Shown: positions 25,757-35,407 of the stretch, piece after piece
Layout: each line of letters begins with the position of its first letter
How positions within the stretch are numbered: the stretch's first letter is position 1
NCBI RefSeq assembly: GCF_031626875.1
Contig: NZ_JANDMF010000014.1
Span: 1-64,000 of the forward strand
Origin: Clostridium sp031626875
GTDB taxonomy: Bacteria; Bacillota; Clostridia; Clostridiales; Clostridiaceae
Length of the DNA: 64,000 bases
Direction: 5' to 3'
Notes under the pieces: model-generated
The model's input: only the letters and a program-made list of their open reading frames with translations
Databases searched by the model: none
Told to the model about the DNA's origin: nothing
Translations under genes and position numbers: made by a program

Positions 25757-26503
25757 TTACTTATTATTATAAATGAATTTATCATAAGCTTCTTTTATGG
25801 AATTTGTATATAATTCATTATCATAAATAAATTCATCTATTCTATTTACTTTCATTATCCCCATTAAACTATTTGTTATAAAAACTTCATCTGCACTTTC
25901 TAAGTCTTCATACAGAATATCTTCTTCTTGCACCTTGAAATTTTTTATAGCCCATTTTCTTATTATACCACCTAATAAACCATTCTCTATTTTAGGTGTT
26001 ATAATTCTTTCATTTTTTATTATAAATATATTACTACAACTAGTTTCAGTTACAAAACCTCTTTCATTTAAGAATAAAACATCATCAAATCCTAATTTTT
26101 TCATCTTTTCTTTTTCCAATATATTTTCTATATAACATGTTGATTTTATATAAGTTAAACAAGATGAACTATTTCTTTTAACATTTGATAACTTCAAACT
26201 AAAACCTCTTTTATAATCTTCACTTTTATATGTAATATCTCTTTTAGTAATAACTATATTTAAAGGAGTAACCATTACCTTTATCCCCTTATTTTTAACT
26301 TCTAATCCTCTCAAAAATTTAATTAATTCATCTTCTTCTAAAGGTTTAAGCTTTAATACATTTAATCCAGTTTTAAGTCTTTCTATATGCTCTTTTAAAA
26401 ATATTGGTCCCTTAAGCCATAATATAGTTTCAAAAATACTTTTACCAAAAAAACTTCCTTCATCTAACAGAATATTATCTTCTTCATAAATTATTTTTCT
26501 CAT
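25757..26503 (-). CDS. pabC: aminodeoxychorismate lyase (branched-chain-aminotransferase fold)
   Basis: PabC removes pyruvate from 4-amino-4-deoxychorismate to give p-aminobenzoate, using pyridoxal phosphate. The 248-residue protein has the fold-type IV features: GSFFGKSIFETILW near the N-terminus, the SNIFIIKNERIITP block, and NGLLGGIIRKWAIKNF. It directly follows pabB with a 1-bp gap and no separate strong ribosome site, so translation is probably coupled. A D-amino-acid transaminase is the usual alternative for such sequences, but the operon settles it. Confidence 0.87.
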   Translation of the reverse strand: MRKIIYEEDNILLDEGSFFGKSIFETILWLKGPIFLKEHIERLKTGLNVLKLKPLEEDELIKFLRGLEVKNKGIKVMVTPLNIVITKRDITYKSEDYKRGFSLKLSNVKRNSSSCLTYIKSTCYIENILEKEKMKKLGFDDVLFLNERGFVTETSCSNIFIIKNERIITPKIENGLLGGIIRKWAIKNFKVQEEDILYEDLESADEVFITNSLMGIMKVNRIDEFIYDNELYTNSIKEAYDKFIYNNK

Positions 26504-26504
26504 T

Positions 26505-27839
26505 TTAAAGTACCTTCATTAAGGCCTTAGCTTTGTCACATGTTTCATACCATTCTTCTTCAGGATTTGAATCCCATGTTATGCCACCACCCACTCCAAA
26601 GTATGCCTTATTTTCCTTCTTAATTATTGTTCTTATTACTATATTAAAATCACAATTCCCTCTTAAATCAAAATATCCGATAGATCCAGTATATAAATTT
26701 CTTTTTAATCCCTCAAGTTCTTCTATAATTTCCATAGATCTTATCTTTGGGGCCCCTGTTATAGAGCCTCCTGGAAAACATTCTTTTAAACATTGAATTT
26801 CTGAAACCCCATTTTTAAGTATCCCTTGAACTGTTGCCACCAAATGAAATACAGTAGCATATTTCTCTATCTTAAATAATTCAGTAACTTTAACCTTATC
26901 ACACGTCTTACTTAAATCATTTCTTTCTAAATCAACTATCATTAGAAGCTCTGCCTTATCTTTTTCTGAATTTATTAAAGCTTCTCTATTTATCTTGTCC
27001 TCTTCTTCATCTTTACCCCTTGGTCTTGTTCCTTTAATTGGCCTTGTTGTTACAACTCTATCCATTATAGATAAAAATCTCTCTGGAGAAGAACTTATTA
27101 CTTGAAAATCTTCAAAGTTCATAAATGCAGAAAAAGGAGCCTTATTTATACTTCTAAGCTTTTCATATATATTAAAGGCTGATTCATTATTATTACACCA
27201 TATTCGCCTTGTCATATTAGCTATATAAGTATCTCCACTTCTTATATACTCTTTAAGTCTATCTATCTTTTTCTCATATTCTTCTTTTTCAAAATTTGAA
27301 TAGAATTTTGTATTTTTTTTATGTAAAACTACTTCCTCATATTCTTTATATCCTTTAAGCGTTTCTTCTACATGATATATACTATTTTCTCCTTTTATTT
27401 CTAGAGCTGTTAAATACATTTTCTTATTTATGATGTCAAATATAATTATATTTTCATACAATAAAAATTTACTATCTGGTAATATAAAATCTTCTTTAGA
27501 TATATCTGGGATCTCTTCTAAAATTCTTCCTGTATCATAAGAAAAATACCCTATAACTCCACCTATAAAAGGTAAATTTGACTTTTCTTCTATTTTATAT
27601 TTTCTTAATAAATCTTCTAAATTCTTAAATGGATTTTCTCCTTCTAGCTTTATCTCATCTAAATATGAATTTTTTCCACTAGATGTAAACTTCCATATAG
27701 GATTTACTCCTATAAATGAAAATAGAGAATATGGACTATCTTCCTTTGAACTATCAAGAAAAATACTATCCTTTTCATCTGCAAACAGTCTATATACATC
27801 AAGTGGCTTATAATAACCTTTAAGTTCTTTAATCTTCAT
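26505..27839 (-). CDS. pabB: aminodeoxychorismate synthase component I
   Basis: PabB aminates chorismate with ammonia supplied by PabA. This 444-residue protein has the chorismate-binding C-terminal domain with SSSPERFLSI, TRPIKGTRPRG, MIVDLERNDLSKTC, PGGSITGAPKIRSMEII and GVGGGITWDSNPEEEW. The GTRPRG and PGGSITGAPK motifs are typical of both PabB and TrpE; the folate neighbours identify it as PabB. It overlaps pabA by 11 bp, so they are translationally coupled. Confidence 0.9.
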   Translation of the reverse strand: MKIKELKGYYKPLDVYRLFADEKDSIFLDSSKEDSPYSLFSFIGVNPIWKFTSSGKNSYLDEIKLEGENPFKNLEDLLRKYKIEEKSNLPFIGGVIGYFSYDTGRILEEIPDISKEDFILPDSKFLLYENIIIFDIINKKMYLTALEIKGENSIYHVEETLKGYKEYEEVVLHKKNTKFYSNFEKEEYEKKIDRLKEYIRSGDTYIANMTRRIWCNNNESAFNIYEKLRSINKAPFSAFMNFEDFQVISSSPERFLSIMDRVVTTRPIKGTRPRGKDEEEDKINREALINSEKDKAELLMIVDLERNDLSKTCDKVKVTELFKIEKYATVFHLVATVQGILKNGVSEIQCLKECFPGGSITGAPKIRSMEIIEELEGLKRNLYTGSIGYFDLRGNCDFNIVIRTIIKKENKAYFGVGGGITWDSNPEEEWYETCDKAKALMKVL

Positions 27840-28416
27840 TATTAAACCTCTTGCATTCTAAAATAAAATTATTTAATAACCTATGTCCTTCCTCTGTTAG
27901 TTCTGCTTCTGGATGAAATTGAACTCCATATATAGGATAATTTTTATGGCTTAATCCCATTATAATTCCATCTTCTGTTTTTGCAGTTACTAGAAGTTCT
28001 TTTGGTAACTCTTCTTCAGAAACTATTAAGGAATGATATCTAGTAACTCTTAATGGATTTTTTATATCTTTAAATATTCCTTTTCCATTGTGGGTTATAC
28101 AGCTTAACTTTCCATGAACAGGTTCTTTTCCTTTTATAACCATTCCTCCAAAATAGTGGCCTATACATTGATGTCCTAAACATATGCCAAGTATTGGCGT
28201 ATCACCTTTAAATTTTTCTATAATATCTAAACATAATCCTGATTCTTTAGGATTCTTAGGTCCTGGTGATAATATAATTCCTGTATATTTCTTTTTTTCT
28301 ATAAACTCTAAAGTAATTTTATCATTTCTATGAATCTCTATCTCTTCACCTAATTCATTAAAATATCTAACAAGGTTATAAACAAATGAATCATAGTTAT
28401 CAATCATAAGTAACAT
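27829..28416 (-). CDS. pabA: aminodeoxychorismate/anthranilate synthase glutamine amidotransferase
   Basis: This 195-residue class I glutamine amidotransferase supplies ammonia to PabB. The nucleophile is in GICLGHQCIG, and the His-Glu pair is in VQFHPEAEL. LLMIDNYDSFVYNLVRY is the classical PabA/TrpG start. It heads the folate operon, behind GGAGGAAA, and divergent from the PHP-domain gene. In some clostridia this subunit also serves TrpE. Confidence 0.92.
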   Translation of the reverse strand: MLLMIDNYDSFVYNLVRYFNELGEEIEIHRNDKITLEFIEKKKYTGIILSPGPKNPKESGLCLDIIEKFKGDTPILGICLGHQCIGHYFGGMVIKGKEPVHGKLSCITHNGKGIFKDIKNPLRVTRYHSLIVSEEELPKELLVTAKTEDGIIMGLSHKNYPIYGVQFHPEAELTEEGHRLLNNFILECKRFNNED

Positions 28417-28536
28417 TCATTTCCTCCAGGTATATATATTGTGAGATGTAATAAACTATAGTAAAATACTAATAATACGTAAATTATAACATAGTTTTTT
28501 ATTATAAAATTATTTATATGGAAGGAGTAGATACTT

Positions 28537-29370
28537 TTGATTCTTGTTGATTTTCATAATCACACCACCTTTTCTGATGGAATTCTTTCTCCAAGGCAGA
28601 TGGTTAATAGAGCCTTTAAGAATGGTGTTAAATTTCTAGCTATAACTGACCACGATACAATAGGTGGACTTAAAGAAGCAACTAATGAAGCTTTAAACTT
28701 AGGCATAACCTTAATTCCTGGTATAGAATTATCAACAACACATAATCATGAAAGCATTCATCTTTTAGGCTTCTTTAGAGGTGAAAGATATAAAGACAAT
28801 AATTTTATAGATATTTTAAATAATATGCAAAATCATAGGATTATAAGAGCAAAAAAGATGGTAGAAAAGCTTAAAGAAAAATTTAATATAGAAATAAGTT
28901 TTGAAAATGTACTACATAGAGGAAAAGAAGTTGTAGCAAGGCCTCACATTGCAGATGAAATAATAAGTGCTGGATATCCTTATGATAAAGATTATATTTT
29001 TGATAACTTTATAGGCAAAGATTGTCCAGCCTTCGTTCCTACAACAAAAATGTCTACTGAAGAAGGTGTGAAATTATTAAAGAAATATAATGCCATGGTT
29101 TTCTTAGCACATCCAATTCTTATTAAGAATTCACCATTAACTGATTTCTTGAATATAGGTCTTGATGGAATAGAAGCAATATACTTTCAAAACTCTGAAG
29201 AGGATGAAAAAAAGCTTCTAAATTTTGCAGATGAAAATGAACTTCTTGTAAGTGCTGGTTCTGATTGTCATGGAGATATTGAAAATGATAAAAGACATGG
29301 AGATATTGGTTCTATGCATGTACCTAATGAATTACTTAGAAAATTCTTATCTTCATATAATGGTGATTAA
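28537..29370 (+). CDS. PHP-domain metal-dependent phosphoesterase
   Basis: This 277-residue protein has the four PHP metal-site motifs: DFHNHTTFSDG, ITDHDT, the PGIELS segment and SAGSDCHGD, plus FLAHP. It matches the TrpH/YciV family, members of which are 3',5'-nucleotidases or 5'-3' exonucleases on short RNAs. The start is TTG with AAGGAG upstream. It is divergent from the folate operon, so the 120-bp intergenic region must hold both promoters. The physiological substrate is not given by the sequence. Confidence 0.87.
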   Translation: MILVDFHNHTTFSDGILSPRQMVNRAFKNGVKFLAITDHDTIGGLKEATNEALNLGITLIPGIELSTTHNHESIHLLGFFRGERYKDNNFIDILNNMQNHRIIRAKKMVEKLKEKFNIEISFENVLHRGKEVVARPHIADEIISAGYPYDKDYIFDNFIGKDCPAFVPTTKMSTEEGVKLLKKYNAMVFLAHPILIKNSPLTDFLNIGLDGIEAIYFQNSEEDEKKLLNFADENELLVSAGSDCHGDIENDKRHGDIGSMHVPNELLRKFLSSYNGD

Positions 29371-29374
29371 AAGA

Positions 29375-29400
29375 AGGTTGTCTCATACAAGAGACAACCT
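29375..29400. terminator. terminator hairpin between PHP and holin genes
   Basis: AGGTTGTCTC (29375-29384) pairs with GAGACAACCT (29391-29400), a 10-bp stem between the convergent genes. U tracts are modest on both sides. Confidence 0.6.
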
Positions 29401-29406
29401 AATATT

Positions 29407-29634
29407 TTAACTATTATTCTCTTCTGATTCTTTCTTATCATCAGAAAACCATCTACATTCTGTAGTTGGATTATTAAGAATCCCTAATGTAACCAATATT
29501 CCTAACACTAGATTCATAATAGTTTCATAATTATCTGGTAATATATCTAACCCTGCGCTCTTTAATATCATAGGAATTAAAGCAGCTATAGATATCCATA
29601 ATCCATGATTCTTAAAGCGAGATTTATCTAACAT
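29407..29634 (-). CDS. orphan holin-like protein (phi LC3 type)
   Basis: This 75-residue protein has two hydrophobic helices and the pattern of phi LC3-type phage holins: KNHGLWISIAALIPMILK, then LPDNYETIMNLVLGILVTLG, then ILNNPTT and a charged tail. Holins form lesions in the membrane to release endolysin. No endolysin, tail or lysogeny gene lies nearby, so this is a solitary holin, either a domesticated prophage gene or a secretion/autolysis factor. The ribosome site AGGAGGG is strong. Confidence 0.75.
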   Translation of the reverse strand: MLDKSRFKNHGLWISIAALIPMILKSAGLDILPDNYETIMNLVLGILVTLGILNNPTTECRWFSDDKKESEENNS

Positions 29635-29748
29635 AAAAATCCCTCCTCTTCGTAATACATGATATGAAAATTCATAAATCTTTGTTCTTTATAAAAATAC
29701 TATATCTTGTAATTTTACAAATTATTTTAAATTCTGTTTTTCTCTCTT

Positions 29749-30468
29749 TTAGCATGCTTTTATTAAACCTTCAAATAAAGGTCTCATACTATCAAAATGA
29801 TTAAACATAATTTCTGGATGCCATTGAACTCCAACTCCCCAATTGTAATCTTTAACTTCAAGAGCTTCAATTACACCATCAGGTGCTTGTCCTGTAATTA
29901 TTAAATTATCTCCTAGTTTTTCTACTGATTGATGATGAAAACTATTTACATATATTTCATCACCAAGCAAATCATACAAAATTGTATTACTTTCAAAATT
30001 GACCTTATGAATTAAATTACATCTTTCCCCACGTTGTTGATGCTGTATTGTATCATTTGGTATCTCATCTAAATCTTGATATAATGTACCACCACATACT
30101 ACATTTAAAATCTGAACGCCACGGCAAATAGCTAAAAATGGTTTTTCTGCTTTTAATACTTTCTTCATTAATTTTAACTGAAATTCATCTAATCTTGAAT
30201 CAACATACCCTAACTTTTTATGAGGATTCTTATTGTAATAAATTGGATTAATATCTATTCCACCAGTAAATAGAAAGCCATCACAAATATCTACATATGC
30301 ATCTAGACTTAATTCTGAAGAAATAACTGGAATAATTAAAGGAATGCCCCCTACTTTCTCAATAGCTTGTATATATTCATTATTCACTGAAATTTTATCT
30401 ATTTTATTTGCTACTGGATTTTCATCAACACAAATTGTAGCTACTAAACCAATTTTAACTTCTGCCAT
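29749..30468 (-). CDS. gamma-glutamyl-gamma-aminobutyrate hydrolase family (peptidase C26)
   Basis: This 239-residue class I glutamine-amidotransferase-like hydrolase resembles PuuD, which cleaves gamma-glutamyl-GABA in putrescine breakdown. The nucleophile is in FLAICRGVQILN, and the His-Glu pair in GVQWHPEIM. LFTGGIDINPIYY is typical of the family. I start at ATG 30468 with AAAGGAG 8 nt upstream; the in-frame start at 30522 has no ribosome site. No other putrescine genes are nearby, so the natural gamma-glutamyl substrate is uncertain. Confidence 0.87.
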   Translation of the reverse strand: MAEVKIGLVATICVDENPVANKIDKISVNNEYIQAIEKVGGIPLIIPVISSELSLDAYVDICDGFLFTGGIDINPIYYNKNPHKKLGYVDSRLDEFQLKLMKKVLKAEKPFLAICRGVQILNVVCGGTLYQDLDEIPNDTIQHQQRGERCNLIHKVNFESNTILYDLLGDEIYVNSFHHQSVEKLGDNLIITGQAPDGVIEALEVKDYNWGVGVQWHPEIMFNHFDSMRPLFEGLIKAC

Positions 30469-30801
30469 TTCATTCACTCCTTTATTAGAAAACCTGTGAT
30501 TAATATATTTGAATTGCTTCACTTTATCACCAGAAGTTTTCCAAGCATTCTTATATGTTAAATAAGTATACTTTACAACTTAATACTTTGTCAATAAACA
30601 AAATATTAATAATTTCCTTTATTAAATTATATTATAAATATCTATAGAATTCACACTAATCTTACTTTATTTTTCATATTTATCAACTTTTTCATTTTAT
30701 ATTATGCTGGTTTTGTCAAATTCTTCACACAATATCATTATACAAATATAACAAAATAGTAAACAATATTTCTATTAAACTTTAGTTTCCAGGATTTTTT
30801 T

Positions 30802-30830
30802 TTGCAATTAAAATGATTTTTTTATATTAT
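30802..30830 (+). promoter_or_regulatory. probable sigma-A promoter of the GH16 gene
   Basis: TTGCAA (30802-30807) and TATTAT (30825-30830) are 17 bp apart, about 55 bp before the start codon. The rest of the 417-bp gap (30469-30801) is very AT-rich and shows no gene. Confidence 0.5.
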
Positions 30831-30885
30831 AATATAATAACGTGTCCTATATTTTATAATACCTATTTACTTCAAGGGAGAATGT

Positions 30886-31632
30886 ATGAACAAAAGAAAT
30901 TTAAAAATTTTATCATTAGGAATTATTATAAGTACTCTATTGACAGGCACTTTACCAATCAAATCTTCATTATTAGTTTCAACACATTTTGCTGATGAAT
31001 TTGAATATTCAAATTCAAAAGCCTGGTCAAAATCTAATGGTTGGTCTAATGGAGGTATGTTTAATTGTACTTGGAGCTCTAAAAATGTTAATTTTAATAA
31101 CAGTATAATGAATCTTACTTTAAATAAAAATATTCAAAGCAACACCAAACCTTATGCTGGTTCAGAATATCGTACAAATGATACTTATGACTATGGAATC
31201 TATCAAGCAAAGATGAAACCAGCTAAAAATATTGGTATAGTCTCTTCATTTTTTACATATACAGGTCCATCTGATGATACTCCTTGGGATGAAATCGATA
31301 TAGAATTTTTAGGAAAAGATACTACAAAAGTACAATTTAATTATTTTACAAATGGTGTGGGTAATCATGAATACATTTATAATTTAGGATTTGATGCATC
31401 AACAAGCTATCATACCTATTCTTTTATTTGGCAACCAACTTATATCGCATGGTTAGTTGATGGGGTGGAGGTATATAGAGCAACTGATAACATACCATCT
31501 CATCCTGGTAGAATCATCATGAATTTATGGCCTGGAATAGGTGTAGATTCTTGGTTAGGTACTTATAATGGGGTTACTCCTATAACAACATCTTATGATT
31601 GGATAACTTATGACCCTTTTAATACATATTGA
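30886..31632 (+). CDS. secreted beta-glucanase, glycoside hydrolase family 16 (lichenase-like)
   Basis: This 248-residue secreted enzyme has a signal peptide (about 1-30) and a GH16 jelly-roll domain. The catalytic motif is DEIDIEFLG, with both Glu and the central Asp present. Other lichenase segments are SEYRTNDTYDYGIYQAKMKP, SFIWQPTYIAWLVDG and RIIMNLWPGIG. It should hydrolyse mixed-linkage beta-1,3-1,4-glucans. It has no dockerin or binding module. The start ATG follows GGGAGAATGT. It is transcribed alone. Confidence 0.93.
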   Translation: MNKRNLKILSLGIIISTLLTGTLPIKSSLLVSTHFADEFEYSNSKAWSKSNGWSNGGMFNCTWSSKNVNFNNSIMNLTLNKNIQSNTKPYAGSEYRTNDTYDYGIYQAKMKPAKNIGIVSSFFTYTGPSDDTPWDEIDIEFLGKDTTKVQFNYFTNGVGNHEYIYNLGFDASTSYHTYSFIWQPTYIAWLVDGVEVYRATDNIPSHPGRIIMNLWPGIGVDSWLGTYNGVTPITTSYDWITYDPFNTY

Positions 31633-31858
31633 TTTACTCAAATATCAAAAAAGATAAACATAATAACAATAGAAATATATTTCTTAATTGGTTTTATTCT
31701 TATAATCTGATTTTTTTCATAAGAAAATAAATATTGGTTAATATCCCCTATCATTTTCTGCTTTTATCCAATTAAGTTTATTTATGTTATAATAAATTCA
31801 TATTATCATACTTAAATTGACATTTAATTAAAAATTCAAATTATATATGGAGGCTATT

Positions 31859-32515
31859 ATGAAAATAACTAAACCAAAGTTTTTTATTCTCTTATTATCA
31901 CTTTTTTCAATTTTTCTAATTAGTTGTGATAAACCTAATAGTGACAATAAACCTGATATTAAAGATGAAGTAAAAAAACCTGTAATTTATCTTTATCCAA
32001 CTTCAGAACAAAAAGTTAATGTAAAATTAAATTACAGGGGTACTCTTACCTGTACTTATCCAGAATATAAAGATGGTTGGAAAGTAATAGCAAAGCCTGA
32101 TGGAACATTAACTAACATTTCAGATGATAAAGAATATTCTTATTTGTATTGGGAAGGTATCTCTGACAAAAAATTTGATATGTCTAAGGGATTTATTGTA
32201 AGAGGTAGTGAAACAAAAGAATTTCTTCAAGAAAAACTTAAATATTTAGGCTTAACTCCTAAAGAATACAACGAATTCATTGTATATTGGCTTCCTATTA
32301 TGCAAAACAATAAATACAATCTTATAACTTTCGCTGGAGAAGATTATGAAAAATCAGCTGAACTTAATATAACACCAAAACCAGACTCTATTTTAAGAAT
32401 AATGATGGTTTTTAAACCATTAGACAAACCTATAAATATAGAAGAACAAGAACTCAAGCCATTTGAAAGAAAAGGGTTTACTGTTGTTGAATGGGGTGGA
32501 ACTGAACAAGATTAA
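31859..32515 (+). CDS. lipoprotein of unknown function
   Basis: This 218-residue lipoprotein has a signal and lipobox ISC, then an acidic linker and a beta-rich domain that opens with KPVIYLYPTSEQKVNVKL. The KPVIYLYP block recurs in extracellular proteins of uncharacterised function from many bacteria. I start at ATG 31859, with GGAGG 7 nt upstream. It follows the glucanase gene at 226 bp and ends at a shared terminator. No enzymatic residues are apparent. Confidence 0.75.
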   Translation: MKITKPKFFILLLSLFSIFLISCDKPNSDNKPDIKDEVKKPVIYLYPTSEQKVNVKLNYRGTLTCTYPEYKDGWKVIAKPDGTLTNISDDKEYSYLYWEGISDKKFDMSKGFIVRGSETKEFLQEKLKYLGLTPKEYNEFIVYWLPIMQNNKYNLITFAGEDYEKSAELNITPKPDSILRIMMVFKPLDKPINIEEQELKPFERKGFTVVEWGGTEQD

Positions 32516-32552
32516 GTAATTTATTATATAAAAGTGAAATTTAGATAAAAAA

Positions 32553-32591
32553 TATAAAGGTAGTTCAGTTAATCAATGAACTACCTTTATA
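32553..32591. terminator. bidirectional terminator between convergent genes
   Basis: A perfect 15-bp stem (TATAAAGGTAGTTCA at 32553-32567 with its complement at 32577-32591) separates the lipoprotein and aminopeptidase genes. Confidence 0.8.
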
Positions 32592-32610
32592 TAATATATA
32601 AAAAACTCCT

Positions 32611-33996
32611 TTATGCTTCTAGTAAAAATGCATAATATCCTTTCATTGTTTCATAGATATCCACTTTGCTTGCTATCTCCCATGGCGCATGCATATTAAG
32701 TAAAGCTACTCCACAATCTATTACTTCCATATTATAATGAGCTGCAATATATGCAATAGTTCCACCGCCTCCTTGGTCAACCTTACCAAGTTCTGCTGTT
32801 TGAATTGTTATATGGTGTTTGTCCATTATATTTCTAAGCTCAGCCATGTATTCAGCATTTGCGTCATTACAACCATATTTTCCTCTTGATCCAGTATATT
32901 TATTAAATACCATTCCTTTTCCAAAGAAAGCTGCATTTTTCTTTTCCATTACAGAAGGATAATTAGGGTCAAAAGCTGCACTTACATCAGATGATAACAT
33001 TTTAGAGTTCTTTAAGCATCTTCTAAGTTTAATTTCTGAATAACCTTGAACTCTGTCCATTACCTCTACTATTGCATTTTCGAAGAATTTAGAATGCATT
33101 CCAGTTGCTCCTGCACTTCCTATTTCTTCTTTGTCTACTAAAAGACATACACATGTTTTATCAACCTTTTCCATATTAAGAAGTGCCATAAGTGAAGTAT
33201 ATGAACAAACTCTATCATCATGTCCATATCCCATAATCATACTTCTATCTATTCCATAATCCCTTGCCTTACCAGCAGGAACAATTTCTAGCTCTGCTGA
33301 TAAGAAATCTTCTTCTTCAAAAGCATACTTTTCATTTAATATTTTTAGTATATTAGCTTTTACAGCATTCTTTTTTTCTCCTTTAAGTGGCATACTACCT
33401 ATAAGAACATTAAGATCTTCCCCTTCAATTACAGTGTTTGCTTTTTTCACTAATTGATTTTGTGCTAAATGAACTAAAAGATCAGATACTCCAATCACTG
33501 GATCACTATCATCTTCGCCAATTACAACATCAATTTTAGTTCCATCTTTTTTAACTACTACCCCGTGAATTGCTAGAGGTAATGTAACCCATTGATATTT
33601 CTTTATTCCACCATAATAATGTGTGTCAAAAAGAGCTAATTCTGTGTCTTCATATAAAGGATTTTGTTTTAAATCTAATCTAGGAGAATCTATATGTGCT
33701 CCTAGTATTTTAAGACCATATTCTAAGTCTTTTTCCCCTATTATAAATAATACTATTGCTTTCCCCATATTATTCGCATATACTTTATCTCCAACTTCAA
33801 GTGTTTCTCCACTTTTTATTATGTTCTCAATATCTCTAAATCCATTAGCTTCAGCTATTTTGATTGTTTCTTTTACACATTCTCTTTCCGTTTTACATTT
33901 TGATATAAACTCTTTATATCCTTCATTAAAATCAAAAATTGCTCTTATGCCACTTTCATCATACTTTTCCCAAGCATTTTTTTCTCTCTTGTCCAT
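32611..33996 (-). CDS. M18 family zinc aminopeptidase
   Basis: This 461-residue aminopeptidase I family enzyme shows the M18 dizinc-site segments GAHIDSPRLDLKQNP, VDKEEIGSAGATGM and a late HAPWEIASKVD. Residues around the middle (YGHDDRVCSYT) carry the bridging Asp. M18 enzymes remove N-terminal residues from peptides in the cytoplasm. I start at ATG 33996 with GGAGTGG upstream; an in-frame start at 34059 lies within the hprK gene. It is the last gene of a DUF896-hprK-peptidase unit. Confidence 0.9.
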   Translation of the reverse strand: MDKREKNAWEKYDESGIRAIFDFNEGYKEFISKCKTERECVKETIKIAEANGFRDIENIIKSGETLEVGDKVYANNMGKAIVLFIIGEKDLEYGLKILGAHIDSPRLDLKQNPLYEDTELALFDTHYYGGIKKYQWVTLPLAIHGVVVKKDGTKIDVVIGEDDSDPVIGVSDLLVHLAQNQLVKKANTVIEGEDLNVLIGSMPLKGEKKNAVKANILKILNEKYAFEEEDFLSAELEIVPAGKARDYGIDRSMIMGYGHDDRVCSYTSLMALLNMEKVDKTCVCLLVDKEEIGSAGATGMHSKFFENAIVEVMDRVQGYSEIKLRRCLKNSKMLSSDVSAAFDPNYPSVMEKKNAAFFGKGMVFNKYTGSRGKYGCNDANAEYMAELRNIMDKHHITIQTAELGKVDQGGGGTIAYIAAHYNMEVIDCGVALLNMHAPWEIASKVDIYETMKGYYAFLLEA

Positions 33997-34018
33997 ATAT
34001 TCCACTCCAATTGTCATT

Positions 34019-34936
34019 TTATATTCTTTTTGTAGCTTCAGTTTCCATTCTTTTTTCAATTATATCAACTGGAGAAATATTAGACATCAATTGTTGTCGA
34101 TAATTTACCGCAGCAGCTTCAATTATAACAGCTATATTACGGCCTGGCCTTACAGGTATTGTAAGCTTTCTTACTTGAACTCCTAATATCTCCATATATT
34201 CATCATTTATTCCTAATCTATCATAATCATTGTCATCTTTCCAATGTTCAAAATGCATAACCAATGTTATTTTCTTTTTTTGTTGAACAGAACTTAATCC
34301 ATATAGTGCTGAAACATCTATTATTCCTATACCTCTAACTTCTAACATTCCTATAGTTACATTTGGTGAACTACCAATAAGATCCCCATCTATTTCTCTT
34401 ATGTCAACAGCATCATCTGTTACTAATCTATGACCTCTCTTTATAAGCTCAAGAGCTGTTTCACTCTTGCCAATTCCACTCTCACCTGTAATTAGAATTC
34501 CTATACCATAGACATCTACCAACACACCATGTAACCTAGTTTCTGGAGCTAACTTATCTGCAAGATATATTGTAAGTTTACTCATAAGTTTTGTTGTTAC
34601 CAGTTGACTTCTTAAAACCCAAATTTCTTTCTTTTTAGCTTGTTCAATAAATTCATCATGAGGCTTTAAACCTCTTGAAACTATTATGCAGTTCATTTCA
34701 GAAGTAAAATATTTTTTCAATCTTTTCTTCCTTACTTCCAATTGCATATCATCCAAAAAACTCCATTCTGCTTTTCCTATAACCTGCACTCTTTCTGGAG
34801 CAAAATAATTATAAAAACCAGCTAATTGCAAACCTGGTCTATTTATGTCATTTACTATAATCTCCTGATCTTCATTTCCCTCTACTAAAACCTCCAAATC
34901 GAAGTCTTTAATTAGTTTCTCCACCCTTACTGCCAA
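34019..34936 (-). CDS. hprK: HPr kinase/phosphorylase
   Basis: HprK phosphorylates HPr on Ser46 in response to glycolytic intermediates and drives carbon catabolite repression in Firmicutes. The 305-residue protein has the P-loop GESGIGKSETALELIKRGH, a preceding N-terminal domain of about 130 residues, and the C-terminal signature LEVRGIGIIDVSALYG. A TTG start (34936) with AGGGGAG upstream is the only well-placed one. It follows the DUF896 gene and precedes the M18 peptidase. Confidence 0.93.
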   Translation of the reverse strand: MAVRVEKLIKDFDLEVLVEGNEDQEIIVNDINRPGLQLAGFYNYFAPERVQVIGKAEWSFLDDMQLEVRKKRLKKYFTSEMNCIIVSRGLKPHDEFIEQAKKKEIWVLRSQLVTTKLMSKLTIYLADKLAPETRLHGVLVDVYGIGILITGESGIGKSETALELIKRGHRLVTDDAVDIREIDGDLIGSSPNVTIGMLEVRGIGIIDVSALYGLSSVQQKKKITLVMHFEHWKDDNDYDRLGINDEYMEILGVQVRKLTIPVRPGRNIAVIIEAAAVNYRQQLMSNISPVDIIEKRMETEATKRI

Positions 34937-34955
34937 ATTGAATCATCTCCCCTTA

Positions 34956-35144
34956 TTACTTCTTTTTAAGTTCAACACCTTCTAGTTGCCCTCTAAAATT
35001 ACGTTTAACATTATCTATATATCTTTGCCTAAATTTTTGTTGCAATTCCTTCTCTTTATCTGACAAACCTTCTTCTTGACTTTTTTTATATAGTTTATTT
35101 ATATTTTCAATAACTTCTTCTATCTTCATTGATTCTATATCCAT
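34956..35144 (-). CDS. DUF896 (YnzC-family) small protein
   Basis: This 62-residue protein has two long helices and the family end KFRQRYIDNVKRNFRGQL, with the ELQQKFRQ core. The family's best-known member is an SOS-linked B. subtilis protein; its biochemical role is unknown. It has a strong AAAGGAG site and sits 19 bp before hprK on the same strand, so it heads that unit. Confidence 0.85.
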   Translation of the reverse strand: MDIESMKIEEVIENINKLYKKSQEEGLSDKEKELQQKFRQRYIDNVKRNFRGQLEGVELKKK

Positions 35145-35332
35145 TATTACAACTCCTTTTATTATATCTCAAGATTATTTTACCTATAATTAGCCACATT
35201 ATCAACCTTTACATACTAAAGATAGCATTTGTTTTTCATAATATTTTATTTTTCCCTAATGTAATATTGGATAAAAAACTCTTAAATAAATATATTTGTA
35301 TTTTTTTGTAAAATATTATCTAACTTTTTTAA

Positions 35333-35360
35333 TTTACATTTTTCACCACTATGGTATAAT
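35333..35360 (+). promoter_or_regulatory. sigma-A promoter with extended -10, Spo0E-like gene
   Basis: TTTACA (35333-35338) and TATAAT (35355-35360) are 16 bp apart, and TGG before the -10 gives an extended -10. It lies 47 bp before the start codon. Confidence 0.65.
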
Positions 35361-35407
35361 TATTCCATAAAAACAACTTGTATACCACAAAAAAGAGAGG
35401 TGATATT

